A stretch of 64,000 nt of DNA, from NCBI GenBank assembly GCA_958496175.1, contig OY292274.1, forward strand, positions 56,802,630 to 56,866,629, read 5' to 3'. How positions within the stretch are numbered: position 1 is the first letter of the stretch; each line of letters starts with the position of its first letter. This document shows positions 46,491 through 59,160 of this stretch, in pieces. A program made the position numbers and the translations under genes. Origin of the DNA: Sisyra terminalis (lineage: Eukaryota; Arthropoda; Insecta; Neuroptera; Sisyridae). The notes beneath the pieces are model-generated. The model made no database searches. It had not been told where the DNA came from and was given only the letters and a program-made list of their open reading frames with translations.

Positions 46491-49400
46491 GCTTGAAAAT
46501 TATTTCCCTCAGAAATTTACCATCTTCATTCACTCTGTTATATAATGCAAAATTATATTATAACCACAAAGTTTTCAGACAAACACAAACCCATACACAA
46601 ATTCATGTATAATGGGTAAACCTTTTAAAAACAAACTTATTCAAACAGAGTATTGACTTTATTTTTACAATTTAAATCGGTCCTCGTAAAACAAATTTAT
46701 GTTAACTGAAGTTGAAGATATAAATTACATAAAATTAAAGAGGGTACATTTTTGAAGTTATTGGAAACTATAAAGCAATATCAATAGTAAATTTCACACC
46801 CTTTAAAAATTAAGCTCGGGAAGGATAAATCTAGGTGAAACAGTAGTTTGAAAAAATATTAATAAGCTGAGAAATATTTAAATTTGCAACAAAAATAGAA
46901 ATAAAAGAGGCTAAATTTTGAACCAATCTCCATGCAATACAATAAAGCTTTACTCCCTTAAAAACTTTATACAAAAAAGTATGATATGCTATATGAAAAT
47001 CAAAAAAATTATTACCACTTCGCTGCATTTAAATATAAATACCGTAAGTTACTATTATAAGACGTAATTCTTATAAAAATATTAATTATTTTAGAAATCG
47101 CTGATTAGAAATAACCAAAAATGTTATAAAGTCCTTACTTGGGTGTAATATTTATTTAATTGATAAATTTAGGCATTAAATCCTGCATAAAATGTTGAAA
47201 AATAGTATAATTTCGTCTATTACATTAGAAAAAAATCTTGTAAGCACATAGTAATACATATAAGTTGTCACCTGCAACTTTGTTTACGTGGCGCACTATT
47301 ACGTCTATAATATTTTTTACGTTTGTTAAAATTTTTAATGTATGATCTAAAATAATTTACTAATAATAAGTTCAAACTTATTTCCTTAACATTAATTTCC
47401 AAATAGTTTTCATCATTTTCTTCTCTAAAGCTCAAATATGAATACATCATATAAACTTAAGAGTCGGGGAAAAATGATTTGATTTGAATTTTCCGCCAGA
47501 AAAGTATTTTGCACTTGTAAGTTTGATAAATTTATTTTTATAATTGCTATAATTATTTATGACAATTTTTTTTTAATTTTCTTGTATCTTTTATAAAGAG
47601 CTAAGTAACTTACTCCGGAGCTTTTTAAAGTTAAAGATATTAAACTTAGTTATTTATTTCCTTAAAATAAATATTATTTATAATTTCTTATAATTCAGTT
47701 TTTAATTTCTATTGTACTTTTTTAAAACGGCAATTTAATTACATAAGGCTACATTTCCATATATAAATTTTATTTTTGTTACAAACAAAAAAGAATTCAA
47801 ACTTATAAACGTGAGCATTTCAGTTTCTTCGTAATATTTTATCAATTACAAATATTTATGATTGGAAAATTCAAGAAAAAATACATTTTAATAAGAAAAT
47901 ATAATATGCATTAATATTGTGCTAAAAATCAAAATGAAGAAGTCAAACCCTGTAATATAAACCACTCTTGATGAAAGCTCATATACTCGGTTCTCTTTTT
48001 GTGTGGTAGATACGTTCCACAGAAAAAAGTATAAAAAAAAATCACCGAAAAACATTAGATACACGTACGAAAATAAAGAATGCATTCCATAATTTTGTAA
48101 GCCTGCATAAAATTAAATCAATGAATTACAATATATTATAGGCACCGAAAATTGTACAAAAAAGGCTTATTAAGTTTCAGAAAATTATAATCTTAATATA
48201 TACTCCTTCTAAATTTATATATATCAACCATATCTCCGAATTTCTTAACCCTTTAACATGACAAAATAGTTTGAAATAGTTATTTTAAAAAAATGTTTAA
48301 CAGCATAACTTCAAATCCTGCACAGTACCTATAAAAAGAGAACCGATTGTACTACTTTTGACTTCTGATGTTTAAATTAATCTCCTTTATGTTTTACTGG
48401 ATGCTTTCTATACATTTTTCGTAGTATTTTTACATATATAAAAATTATAATTGATTCTAGAGCTTTTACCCAAGAATTTAAAAATTGCAACTAGATAAAC
48501 GAGATGGATATTTTACACTAATGTATTAATTAACTATTGACCCTTCCTATAGCTTATACTGTTAACTAGTTGCCTTCAAATGTTTATTCAGGTTTAATCA
48601 TTTCAAACACTAGTAAACCCCCAAATTCTAATGAAGAAGGGTAAAGTAAAATTAATTTACTTACCTATAAGAGGCAAACATAGTTGAAGAAATTTAAAAA
48701 AAAAATATAGGAAATATATAATAGCTTTTCTACTTGTGTTTGTTGTAGAAGTTAAGAAAATATGGCTTCAAAACGACCGAAAATATTCTAGAATAAATTA
48801 CTCAAAAGGTTAAGTGTTTGTAAATAAACAAATATAGAAAGTTTATAAAGATGCTTTATTTCATATTTCTTATTTTTAGGTTTTTTACATAGTCTTATTT
48901 GCTTGTATCATTTAGGAGTAGAAGGTCTAGAAATGACAAAATTTATCTTACCTTTATAAACTCTTTAGTCACCTGAAGATATAAAAATACCTAAGGGCTC
49001 TTCAAAATGAAATTATTATGCAAATGTTATGGTTATGGAGAAAATTAAATTCAAAAAGACAAAAATCTAAATTATTAGGAGGAAAATTCTATTTTTAAAT
49101 TTATTAGACAATTACGGTGACAAATTTGGGTCTGAATCACTTGGATCTATGATATGATCTTGTTTAACACTTGATGAGCAAGGTGTACACTAAAGGGATG
49201 TTTTATTCTATCATTAGATTATCTGGGTATCTTAGTAGCAGATTTTATTAAGGATTTGATTTATCTAAAGTGTGTTTTAACACGTTGAACGTTTGAATTA
49301 TGGTATCTTCTTGAAAAAAGTCATTATCGTGAAGGTCTTTTATTGTAGCCTATTTGATATTTTCTTGGGCCTTAACGAAGTATGTCGTTTGCAATGGTTA

Positions 49401-49500
49401 CCTCACAATTCACCATGTGAAATAGTGTGACGATTTTGCAAAATAATGACCAGTTAAACAATCGATATTTACCAGCTTGGAAACGCTATCAGTTAAGTAC
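46491..49500. other. AT-rich non-coding DNA
   Basis: Frames at 46831-47028, 47268-47450 and 47888-48085 (minus) lack domains. No element ends were seen. Confidence 0.5.
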
Positions 49501-49512
49501 GATCTACATCAT

Positions 49513-49902
49513 TCACGCATTCATTGATTTGTGTTTACGTGTATTGGTACGGCAATGGTTATGTTTTTGAACGTTTTTTGGATTGTTAGTCGAGCCAATG
49601 TTTACGTTTTTAGGGTTGCAGTGACTTGTAGATACGTTTAGCGGGAATAAATCTTCTGGATTTAAACATTCGTAATTATCATACTGGAAAAAAAGTGATG
49701 TGAATGCATGTAGATTTTTTTGTCTTGGAATGATCAAAATTTCGTATGAGAATCTTTCATTTGGAATAGAAGTAGCAATTGAGTTCTCTAGGCCTAGGGA
49801 GCGTATTTCCGTCCTCGTCCCGGCAATATTCATTCTGACTGACATATACAGGCGAGACCGATTGGCGGACATACACACATATACATTCAGATAGACAGAC
49901 AT
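49513..49902 (-). CDS. Unrecognised 129-codon frame, doubtful
   Basis: This is the longest frame outside the cuticle-type gene and the mariner copies. It starts MSVYLNVYVCMSANRSRLYM and ends NTRKHKSMNA. There is no signal peptide, repeat, domain or coiled coil. The first codons overlap DNA dense in HMG-type sites, and the segment as a whole looks like the other GC-richer regulatory islands. A chance frame is more likely than a gene, but a lineage-specific protein cannot be excluded. Confidence 0.15.
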   Translation of the reverse strand: MSVYLNVYVCMSANRSRLYMSVRMNIAGTRTEIRSLGLENSIATSIPNERFSYEILIIPRQKNLHAFTSLFFQYDNYECLNPEDLFPLNVSTSHCNPKNVNIGSTNNPKNVQKHNHCRTNTRKHKSMNA

Positions 49903-49922
49903 TGCGGTGTGGATTTAGCAAA

Positions 49923-49948
49923 GTCCATTGTGCCATTGTAAAACAAAA
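49923..49948. promoter_or_regulatory. Cluster of Sox/HMG-type sites
   Basis: TCCATTGTGCCATTGTAAAA followed by CAAAAG gives two CATTGT cores 9 bp apart and one AACAAAAG, all HMG-box-type words. Confidence 0.25.
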
Positions 49949-50089
49949 GCCATCTATTTTGCATACGTGATTTCTGTTTGTTGTTTATTCTGTTGGAACG
50001 AAACGAGATTTTAAAACGTTGTGGTCTACATTTCAAAGTTTCAGACTATTTCACCAAATCTGCATAGTAAAAAGCGCGAGGTATAAATG

Positions 50090-50605
50090 TATACGTATGC
50101 ACTGCAACTACATCCACCCCCTGAATGAATTTCCTCATTGTCCTCTTTCTACAGATCCATCCCTTTCATAAAATGTAAAGCATATCCGTCTTTCCCAGTT
50201 TGTTTGTGATAATCGTTCCTCTCACTCGCGTGTTCTCTTTCGATTGTAATGTTGAAACTTTTAGTTCACGATCGATAGAGGTACTTAGTGATTATAAATG
50301 TAATACATGACTGTTGTCGGAATCTTAAACGAAAATAAAATTATATTTATATGTAGCTGTATACCTATACATATGTATAGTGCGGGGAAAATGGACGGAA
50401 TATACTAAAATGTGGTGTGGTTGACCATTACTATTGCACTAAGAATTAAGAGTATAAGCAGCAGTTGCTCACAACGGGGAGTTGGGTAGTGCCTCAGCGG
50501 CCCCACAACAGGGCCCTGCGGGACTCCACTGAACTGACACACGCACACGAAGGCCCGTTTAATTAATGCGCTCCAGACATGCGTTCATATTTATATCCTC
50601 CCAGG
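50090..50605. promoter_or_regulatory. Candidate cis-regulatory island
   Basis: The densest GC-rich block of the right half. It includes AGTGCCTCAGCGGCCCCACA, CAGGGCCCTGCGGGACTCC, TGTGGTTGACC (Runx-like TGTGGTT), CAGCAGTTGCTC (an E-box word) and TTTAATTAATG (homeodomain-like). No coding frame crosses it. The function is inferred. Confidence 0.35.
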
Positions 50606-50609
50606 CTCT

Positions 50610-51730
50610 CATTTCTTATCACAAAAACCAAAAAAAAAAAAAATATGTTTTCAAAAATAACAGAACATAGTTGATACATTCGAATTCAGAACATGTCTTT
50701 AATTCAATCAAATCTTTCATTTTGTTCACATCGTCACCCACATGATCCGAATCTTGGGGATGTGTACTCGTATCTCCGTTATTCCACATATATTACGTCT
50801 AACTAATTACGGTTTATTTGTTCTTAATTAGTTAATGTCCAGTTGGTAATTAACAAGTTGATTTAATTGTCTTAGATTAAAGATATGAACCTATCTGCTT
50901 TTAACGTTCTCAATAACAACGGATTTAATATAATGTATTTTTTGCGATACTTACGGTCAGCTACTACCTAGCTTATCAATTAAAAATTAATCTCCACCAA
51001 ATTATCGGTGTAAAAATAAAATAAGATGGACCTTTTGTGAGAGATACAAGAAAAGGATCTTTATCCCTTTTTTAAACGATTCTGTGATAAATTGAAGTAA
51101 TAAAGTAGTAAAAATGCAGTAAAGACAATGCAGCTATGCTTTTGTCAGTATTTTTTTTAATTGTAAGAATATTACTTTGTTATGGTTTTATTTTTGATAA
51201 AAGGTTTTCATTTTAATTTACTCACTATTATACGAATTGGGGGCTACACTATTGAAAGTAATAGTAAATTTATAAAATATTTAATTTATAGTTTAATATA
51301 TAATTTTAGTATAATAATAAGGTATTTATGAACCTATGTTATGAGAAAAACTAGTTTTAAACTTATTACTTAGTAAAAAGAATTTTGAAATCTTTGAAAA
51401 TCTTTAAATTATACAATCTTTGAAAAAGATTGTAAAAAGCTTTGGGAAGATATTGCATAGGGATTTAACTTACCATAAATTCAATTAGGCATTAAACTTC
51501 CCAAATTGAAAAAGAACTTTCAATAAACATATAAATTCATGGTTGGTAAATATATTTCTTCCGTACTGCTTTTGGTCTCAAAGTGTCTATGTTATCCCTT
51601 ATATTAAGTTATAGTTTATAAACTATGATTAATAAAACATAATATCTTTTTGAATTTTTTTACCAATTTACCTTCTTTTTATTTTTATATTTAATATACA
51701 CTGTTTACTGAAGAATATTTTTATACAAAT
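50610..51730. other. AT-rich non-coding DNA
   Basis: Nothing recognised. Confidence 0.5.
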
Positions 51731-51970
51731 TTTTTTGGCTCAAGTGTACTTTAGCACACCCACAATCTGGCAACGTTGCATTTTCGACTTTGTTTTTAAT
51801 TTAATTCGCGATACTTTTGTTAATTCAATTCTAATATGGTATAATTCTCTCTTTTGTGGCTAAATTTTCATTATGGACCGATTTAATCGCGAATTAAATT
51901 AAAAACAAAGTCGAAAATGAAACATTGCCAGATTGTGGATGTGCTAAAGTACACATGAGTCAATTTTTTT
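51731..51970. mobile_element. Foldback MITE with long inverted repeats
   Basis: The arms 51731-51812 and 51886-51970 are about 80 bp each and close to 90% identical when inverted. They share GTGTACTTTAGCACA, CCACAATCTGGCAA and TTTTCGACTTTGTTTTTAAT. The loop of about 73 bp is unique. The T/A-rich tips make the exact ends and target duplication unclear. There is no coding capacity. A transcript would form a long hairpin. Confidence 0.85.
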
Positions 51971-52434
51971 TAAAATTTTACTGAAAATAAATACATATTA
52001 TAGTCTAATTAACTACGATAAGCTTAGATATTAATATTACCCGTGTTTAAAATCATAACTTTTCGGTTAATAAACTGAATTCGAGCCGAATTCGGTTTTA
52101 AGGTATGCAAATGAAATTATTTTAAATTTTGAATCCAACCATTTGTAAATAATAATTTTTAATTTCCCTTCTCAATTATTCCGATTGGCTAACAATTAAA
52201 GCACACAAAAGTAGGTATAAATAATTGCAAATATTGTACTTTAGAGCATCTCAAGTGTATAGATTGAATTGGCCATACCATCCAGAAAAGGTTTTAAAAT
52301 TGTTTTGGATTACAAAATTATGATCGTTCAAAATTTGAAAATAATTAGAAAATAAACAATTTCGTTTTTGTTTTGATAGATTAGAACCACATAGAATGAC
52401 TTAGGACATGGAAACTTAGGAAAACTTTAGGTTG
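51971..52434. other. AT-rich non-coding DNA
   Basis: Nothing recognised. Confidence 0.5.
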
Positions 52435-52800
52435 GAGTCAATGCTGTGAGCTCTTATTCCTGAATCGTCCCTCCCTGGTAAGATTTTTCAAATTGAAATA
52501 GTCCATTCCTCGTTTTAATAAATCCAGAATTTCAAATCTCCTTCTTTTTGTTGGAACATTCCACTTTCAAGTATGAATCTTTCTTCTCTCAGAATGTAAC
52601 CCACCTAGTAAACTTTTCTACTTCTCACCAAATCGATGGTAGTTCTTTTTCCATTGATCCTTCCCAATATTTCCTCGTTCGGGACTCGATTCGTTCATTT
52701 AATTTAAATCATTCTTCTCCAGTACTACAGTTGAAAGTTCTATTTTCTTGTCTTCTTAAAGTATAGGTTTCCAATTCATATAATGCTTCAATCTACACAA
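52435..52800 (-). pseudogene. Non-LTR retrotransposon C-terminal remnant
   Basis: The minus strand gives fragments such as KKNYHRFGEK-KSLLGGLHSE and RRKIH-T, then KRGMDYFNLKNLTREGRFRN. This follows the pattern of the post-RT tail of insect non-LTR elements (a basic EK-SLL-I--RR--WI segment, then a GR-rich stretch). Stops are frequent. The plus-strand frame at 52548-52766 is a shadow of this remnant. Confidence 0.35.
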
Positions 52801-55480
52801 AGCATTTTAACTACTACTTGCGAAATTCAACTTAACCTTGTTAACTTTTTAAGTTAATCTTTGCAACTTTTGACTGTTAATTATTTTATACTATTTGATT
52901 GTTCAATTTAGCTGACAAACTCTAAGATAAATTAGTTGTTGAAATAATCTATTATCATCATAAAATTAAAACTATGCGTAGTTATAATATTTTGTGTGCA
53001 CATTTTCTTGAAAAGAGCTTTAATACTTCATTTAATGTTTTCCCCTTTTAAGTGAAAAATTAAACAGCTTTTATCCAACATATAATTCAACAAAAAATTT
53101 ACATAAACTAATGTTAATTCCTAACAAGCCATTCATTTCATGTACAAGGCGAATGTGTAACAATGATAAAATTTAAAATACAAAACACAAAATGTGGAAC
53201 GTAGAATGGGAAATAACGTAGAAGTCAACGTGAGTAATCAAGCGAGGGTCATTAGCGAGCTACATTAACTTCTAACAATTAACAGAATATATACATTCCT
53301 TTTGCTCACCTACTCACAAAAGAAGGATAAAGTGCTTTATAACTTTTCTTCCTTTCGTCGATATCTAGTACATATTGCATACACAATTGCAATCACTAAA
53401 TCAATATTAAATTGTTGCAAATTTCACAAATAGTTCCAACTTCTAATTTATTAGCTATGCTAATATAACAAGTCGATTAAGATATAGTCCTATACATAAA
53501 AACTGAAATTTAATATAATGAGCTTAAAAATCATGTTGATTTATAAATCCAAATCTCTTTTTTTTACTTAAATTTACAAATGTAATTCCTGAAATTAAAT
53601 TAACATTCAAAAGAGGTAATTAAGCGTTATCATGAGATGAGAATTAACGCAAAAATATAATTTGTACATCTTAATTTGTTTTGACAGTATAAATAATTAC
53701 TACGCTACGAAATTTAACGTAAAACATACAAAAAGAAAAATGTGATTTCTTATTATCGTTATTGTTATTATTACGGTTATAAGTTTGTAACACAATCGTC
53801 ACGCAATTAGGTGTCTAATAAAATAATACCTATAGGTAACAATCGCTAAATTCATGTGTATAATTACATTCCATTTTGTTTCCGTCTAAAACTTTTCTTT
53901 TAATTATTAATAAAATTTTGTTACTTTGACTTAATTAAATTTAATAAATACTTGTTAAACCAATAATTAATACTATGAATTAGGTAATTGCAATTTATCA
54001 CAACGCAAAAATTACATTTGTCTGGCGCCTTAAATAGTACACAATTTCGTTTAAAAGCTTTTTTATACTTGATCTAATATGATTGAACCGTGGAACAAAC
54101 ATGTACATTGTACATAAATAACAAAACGTGTTCATCATATCACTAGTATCGTAAAATTAATTTAAATTTATATTATTTTACAATGGTGAACTTTGAGATA
54201 TTGATTCACCAGATATTGTGAAAATGCCATTTTCAAAGACCATTGAAGGTTTAACTAAAAAAAAAAATAAGCCGTTGAATAAAAAAAAACATAGTTAAGT
54301 AGCTATTAAAAATAGATAATTATTTTTATAAAGCTATCAAGGTATTTTTAATGGTAACAATGATTTTAAGTTATTACTTAAACTATTACGGGCCGGTATT
54401 TCACATCTATGTAAGTAATGATATTTATGCCCCAGATAAAATTTTATCAGAAGGATAAATAAAAGATGAATGTTTTTACCTAAGAATAGCCTAGAATACC
54501 TAAGAATACGTAGAATATATATCTATACCATCTAAATACCAGCTCTAATTGTAATATTAATTCGATGAAATGTCGGATTTTTGAGCGAATAGGTATGTAA
54601 AACTTCATAGTTTCTTTTAAAAAGTGTCTATTTAATCAAAATGTGCTTAATTTTTGAATACACTATTGCCAACAAAATTTAAATCCAAATATACCTGCTT
54701 TATAAAACTTTCGATCTTTAGAATCATTAACTCTGATACTAATTATTTTATTTCCTATACTGCTTAATTCGTAGAAACTGTTGTAAACGTTTAAAAAAAA
54801 AACAAAAGCCTGTTGGCACAAATTCCGGGAGCTAAGTGCTGTAAAATTGTGATATATTTTTTTTTCAATTATTTAAACGTTTAGAACCGTTTTTATGGGG
54901 TAAGCCGTATAAGAATGGAGCTTTTTTAAAAAATTCTATACCATATGTGGGGGAACTATATTGGAACAAATAGATCATAATATTTAAGTATAAAGTAGAG
55001 ATAAACAGAAAAAACAACTTTTGAAAAAAGATATACAGTTTTATATATTCACTTATAAATCCGATAGTTTATATGCACTATCTTAATAATTAGAATGATC
55101 TAAAATATTTGCTTGATTTTTTTAAGACAAAGGTGTTTACGCTTTATTTCATTATAAGTGGTAACTTTATAGCATTATCTACATGGTATATAATAATTTA
55201 AGGACTCCTTCTTGGTAGTATACTACCTAAGTTAAATGATTAAGCAAATCTTACTTCATATTGAACTGAACGTTAAAAAATTACAAAACAAAGTATCAGA
55301 CAAATTTCACGAATTTTTAAAAAAATCCATTAAAATATTTCTCTGCTATAAAAAATGAGGAAGTGGAGACAGGCATGATGACCGTCATGATTTAACATTA
55401 GTAATAACGATTGAAAAATGTATAAATATCATAATACGTGTGGATATATCTGTAACTGTATGCATTCCAATATGGATATG
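52801..55480. other. AT-rich non-coding DNA with one small GC-richer patch
   Basis: At 53205-53285 there is a short patch with CAAGCGAGGGTCATTAGCGAG (a TCATTAGC homeodomain-like word), possibly regulatory. The rest is featureless. Confidence 0.4.
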
Positions 55481-55499
55481 TATGATAGGTATGCAATGT

Positions 55500-55635
55500 G
55501 CGTATTAAAAGTCGGGAATTACTGGAATTTGGTGGCACGTTGACAGATGGGCTAGGGGGCGGTTTTCCTCCCTTTATTTCCCGCTTGTTTTATTTTCCTC
55601 GCACTCTAGCTCATCGCTGAATGTTGATTCTGTAT
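55500..55635. promoter_or_regulatory. Candidate cis-regulatory island
   Basis: This includes GTGGCACGTTGACAGATGGG, CTAGGGGGCGGTTTTCC and CGCACTCTAGCTCATCGCTG. It is non-coding, and its composition stands out from the neighbouring DNA. Confidence 0.25.
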
Positions 55636-55639
55636 ATTT

Positions 55640-57055
55640 GTACGTGTTATGTGTGTATGTTTTATATATATAAACATATACCACCATACTTATAAGTCTA
55701 TATATATATTTTTCAATGTCGTCGGTTTTCAGTCAACACGACTGTTGTGAGATTCCTGAAGTTGTCTCGTGTTCGTTAACAACACAAATCTGAGCACTAA
55801 TCAATGCACGGATTGTCGACATTCATAACGAATTTACTTGACGTAAATTATAATACAGGGATAGTGAGCGGGATTATATAAAATACAATATCCCATTTAA
55901 CTTATTTATTTTTGTAGCACATTACTCAACCGCTATTGCAATTATAAATTTCAAAAGCTTATATTTACGTGGGAGTTTATTCGTTAGCGATCATGCACTG
56001 TTTTAAAATATCAACAGTTTTGTGCTTATTTATAATATAGAATCTAATGATTATGCGAAAAATATCATACACACTTCCTACATTTGAAATTAACAAACAC
56101 ATGCTTAATTTAATTCAATTTGATTTTTTTTCTCAGTATTTGCATATACACAGCAAAACTATACTACATCTTCTCTAAAATCAATATTTAATTGAATATT
56201 TTAAAAAAAAATCCATTCGATTCTACTAATCTCACCACCAAAAACATTTCATGTAAAATAGGGAACCGAGTCTCATAAGTTCGTAACGCTTTCATTAATT
56301 AAAAGTTATTAGATATCTAGAAGAGCCAAGGTCCTAAGCCCTAACTTTATATCCCCTACATATAAGTCTAAAAATTTAGCTTTGCCGTTTCATAAAGTTA
56401 TTGCAGACACGCTATTAAAAACCAATTACTTAGTTATAGATACATAACATTGTTCATATTTCCAGCTCCTAAAACTTCCACCTTTTTCCTAATCGTCGAT
56501 TACACTCCCATGAAGCAATGTTATGAAGTGAACTCATTAGTCATGAATATTGTGTCTTGCATTTCTCCATCTTTAAGGTCAAATAAAACATTATATCCAG
56601 ACGAGGATTTGCAGAATTAGGACTTAGAGACTTGGCTTAATATAAGGTCTTATAACTTTTTAACTGTGAAAATAAGATGTCAGCTTCCTAGATGTCAACT
56701 TCGAAAAATGATTACTAGTAATAGATCTCTCAATTTTATTGTTCTTTGTTTCCAAATTCTAGTCTACATATCAAATTTTAGCCATCTAGTTCTTCAAGAA
56801 GTACCGCAGTGGTACCTATTTATAAAATTTCAAGTATAAAATAAGGCAAATAAAACTTAGAATATTTGATAATCTAAAATTTATCTTTATCTGAAAATTT
56901 GAGATCTCATTTAATGTTCACACTGAAACTATGAAAATACGACAAGTGATTTCAAAACAAGGTATGTGATACATAGTGCATTGCTTTTTCGTAGCGGGAG
57001 TACTTTTTACACCCAAATAATATGGATTTTAACATTTAACAATTTTAAAGAAACC
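55640..57055. other. AT-rich non-coding DNA
   Basis: Nothing recognised. Confidence 0.5.
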
Positions 57056-57059
57056 TACT

Positions 57060-57133
57060 GGTAACCGAGAGGTCAAGATGATCTCTCCAAGGCTATTAAG
57101 TGTTGGGTTCGATCCTCGTATCGATTTTTTTTT
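57060..57133 (+). tRNA. tRNA-like Pol III unit (Leu/Ser-type remnant or SINE head)
   Basis: TAACCGAGAGGTCAAG at 57062-57077 matches an A box and D arm of Leu/Ser tRNAs. GGTTCGATCCT at 57106-57116 is a B box with a canonical TTCGATC T-loop. A T9 run at 57125-57133 could terminate transcription. The acceptor and anticodon stems do not close, so it is not a working tRNA. It is a pseudogene or a short tRNA-derived SINE. Confidence 0.4.
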
Positions 57134-57139
57134 CGATAT

Positions 57140-58185
57140 TTTTCGATTACGGATTTTTATTAACCCTAGAGTCGCTAAAGACCATAGTTGTTATAAAGCA
57201 ACGGTACAAAGCAATTAAAAAAACATCAAAATTGTGAGCTTTAAGATAATGAGAAGAATGAAAAATTTCAGGATTAGGATAGTTGTAGGGCTTATTTAGG
57301 ATAGTATTGGTATCAAGTTATAAACGTAGAGGTGTAGTATTGCGGATTCATGTTTAAAATTTAACTACCATTTATATATATGGATATAATAAGAAAAATC
57401 TAGTGATGTTCATTGCGCCATAAATGAATCAGTGGTAACCGTGAAACTCCTTTATAATGTTTTGTATATATTTCTCTCGCATGTTAAATCCTAGAGTTTT
57501 ATGTATTTTCTCTTTTTCTGTCGCTTTTTCGTTTCATCAAATATCAAACCTCAACATTGCTAAAGAATTTTTCGCTTCGAAAAATAAATATTGAACATAA
57601 AAAAAAATGGTGAATTTCATCAATTGATCGATTGATTTTTCAATAATTATTATATTTTAATGGGAAATTTTCCTTTTTTGGGATATACATAAGTGTAGAA
57701 AAATGTAGAGTTCCAAAAATTTTGCTTTTGTACTATGCAATTTTGACTTATATTGAAAAGCTCTTTATTTTGTATGGTTTTAAGAATCCGAGTACAGTGT
57801 GCGTATAAATGGATGCTCATGTAGTTTCTACATCTGTGAATGTTTCTTGATAAATGTCCTTGTCGCAATTCTTCTAACTTTCTATGTATGTAAATCTATC
57901 CGTGCAGTATAGGCTTAAAAGTATGTATTATGTACGATGAATCCAACGATCATTATATGACCAGATTGTAACAATCTGGTTTTAGTTTGTGTTTCGATTT
58001 TTAATTTACCGTACATTTTCAAATAGAAAATGAGAAATGGTTGAAAATAATCTCCGACCAAAAAAAAAATGACTACATGAATAATTTTTAGCAGTTGAAA
58101 GTTACGATTTGAGTGCATGAACTAATTGGTTTAAAGGTAAATATAAATGGATGGAACAGTAGGTAAAAAATCAACAAAAAGTAGT
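57140..58185. other. AT-rich non-coding DNA
   Basis: Frames at 57650-57868 and 57915-58118 (minus) have no domains. Nothing else was recognised. Confidence 0.45.
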
Positions 58186-58189
58186 GGTG

Positions 58190-58480
58190 AATGTGATGAA
58201 TGATGTTAGAGAATGTCAGATAAGACAGGCGGATCGCCTTGAATGAGAGGAGCGTGCGGATGTCAGATGTCCATCAGAAGCTCGGTGACAGCGCAAATCA
58301 CCCTCGTCACCTGCTGTCACATGAGACTGACCTATGACATACTACATGACCAAAAAGAAACTGATGCACAAAAAGCGCGTTATTATCCTCACCATGCAAA
58401 ACGTGACTAAATCGAACACTAAGGTGAGAGACACGTCGATTTAACGATCAATTAACGTCTATCATCAGGAATCATTGAGG
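58190..58480. promoter_or_regulatory. Candidate cis-regulatory island
   Basis: About 290 bp with markedly higher GC content and many distinct words: GACAGGCGGATCGCC, GGAGCGTGCGGATGTCAG, CCTCGTCACCTGCTGTCACA (E-box CACCTG), GATTTAACGATCAATTAACG. There are stops in all frames. It looks like a compact enhancer, but this is inferred from composition and motif variety. Confidence 0.35.
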
Positions 58481-59039
58481 AACATAAAGGCATCATATTT
58501 GAACTGAAATTTTCCAAATCGACTGACACAATACGATAGAATAATATCAAGTACTTTTTGGGCTAAAGGTGAATACTTAAGTTTTAAGTAGACATATACG
58601 ATATTCATTTTTTCCTCTTATCATTTTGCTTGATTTGAAACATTAGAATGCCAGAATCTTAGAACAAGGTATACATACTTGACATTCTTAACAAGTTTGT
58701 CGTTCATCATCATGTATCTGTCATCTCTGTGTATGTTATGGGAACGAAAACAAATAGAATTTACTCCGGTCTACATCTACTTAAGATAAAAGGTCACACC
58801 TGACTCTACCTCATAAAATATTAAACCCCAACAAAAAAAAAAAAATATAACGCTTCCAATAAATTGAATATTTAATCCATTTACAAAAAAACCAACTGCA
58901 AAAACAACCAGATATGAAAAGTGAAGTTAATTCGTCGGATAATTGAGCAGTTATCTGTTGTTAAATTCAAATATGAAGATGACAGAAAACAAGCATTGCG
59001 ACAAAAATGTTATAACAACCCAAACACACAAAGTAATGT

Positions 59040-59160
59040 CAGACAATGTACACGTTAATATGGCTTTAATCCTTGGATATTGTGACCCCGGGACCCGAGA
59101 TCTGGCTGACCTCAGCATGTGAGCTGACAGGAATGTGAGTTCTCTTTATCTGTTTTCTCT
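59040..59160. promoter_or_regulatory. Candidate regulatory element with Maf-type palindrome
   Basis: GGCTGACCTCAGCA at 59104-59117 matches the 14-bp CRE-type Maf recognition element (TGCTGACGTCAGCA) at 12 positions. TTTAATCC at about 59063 is a Bicoid/Otd-class homeodomain word. CCCCGGGACCCGAGATC lies between them. It is non-coding. Confidence 0.35.
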
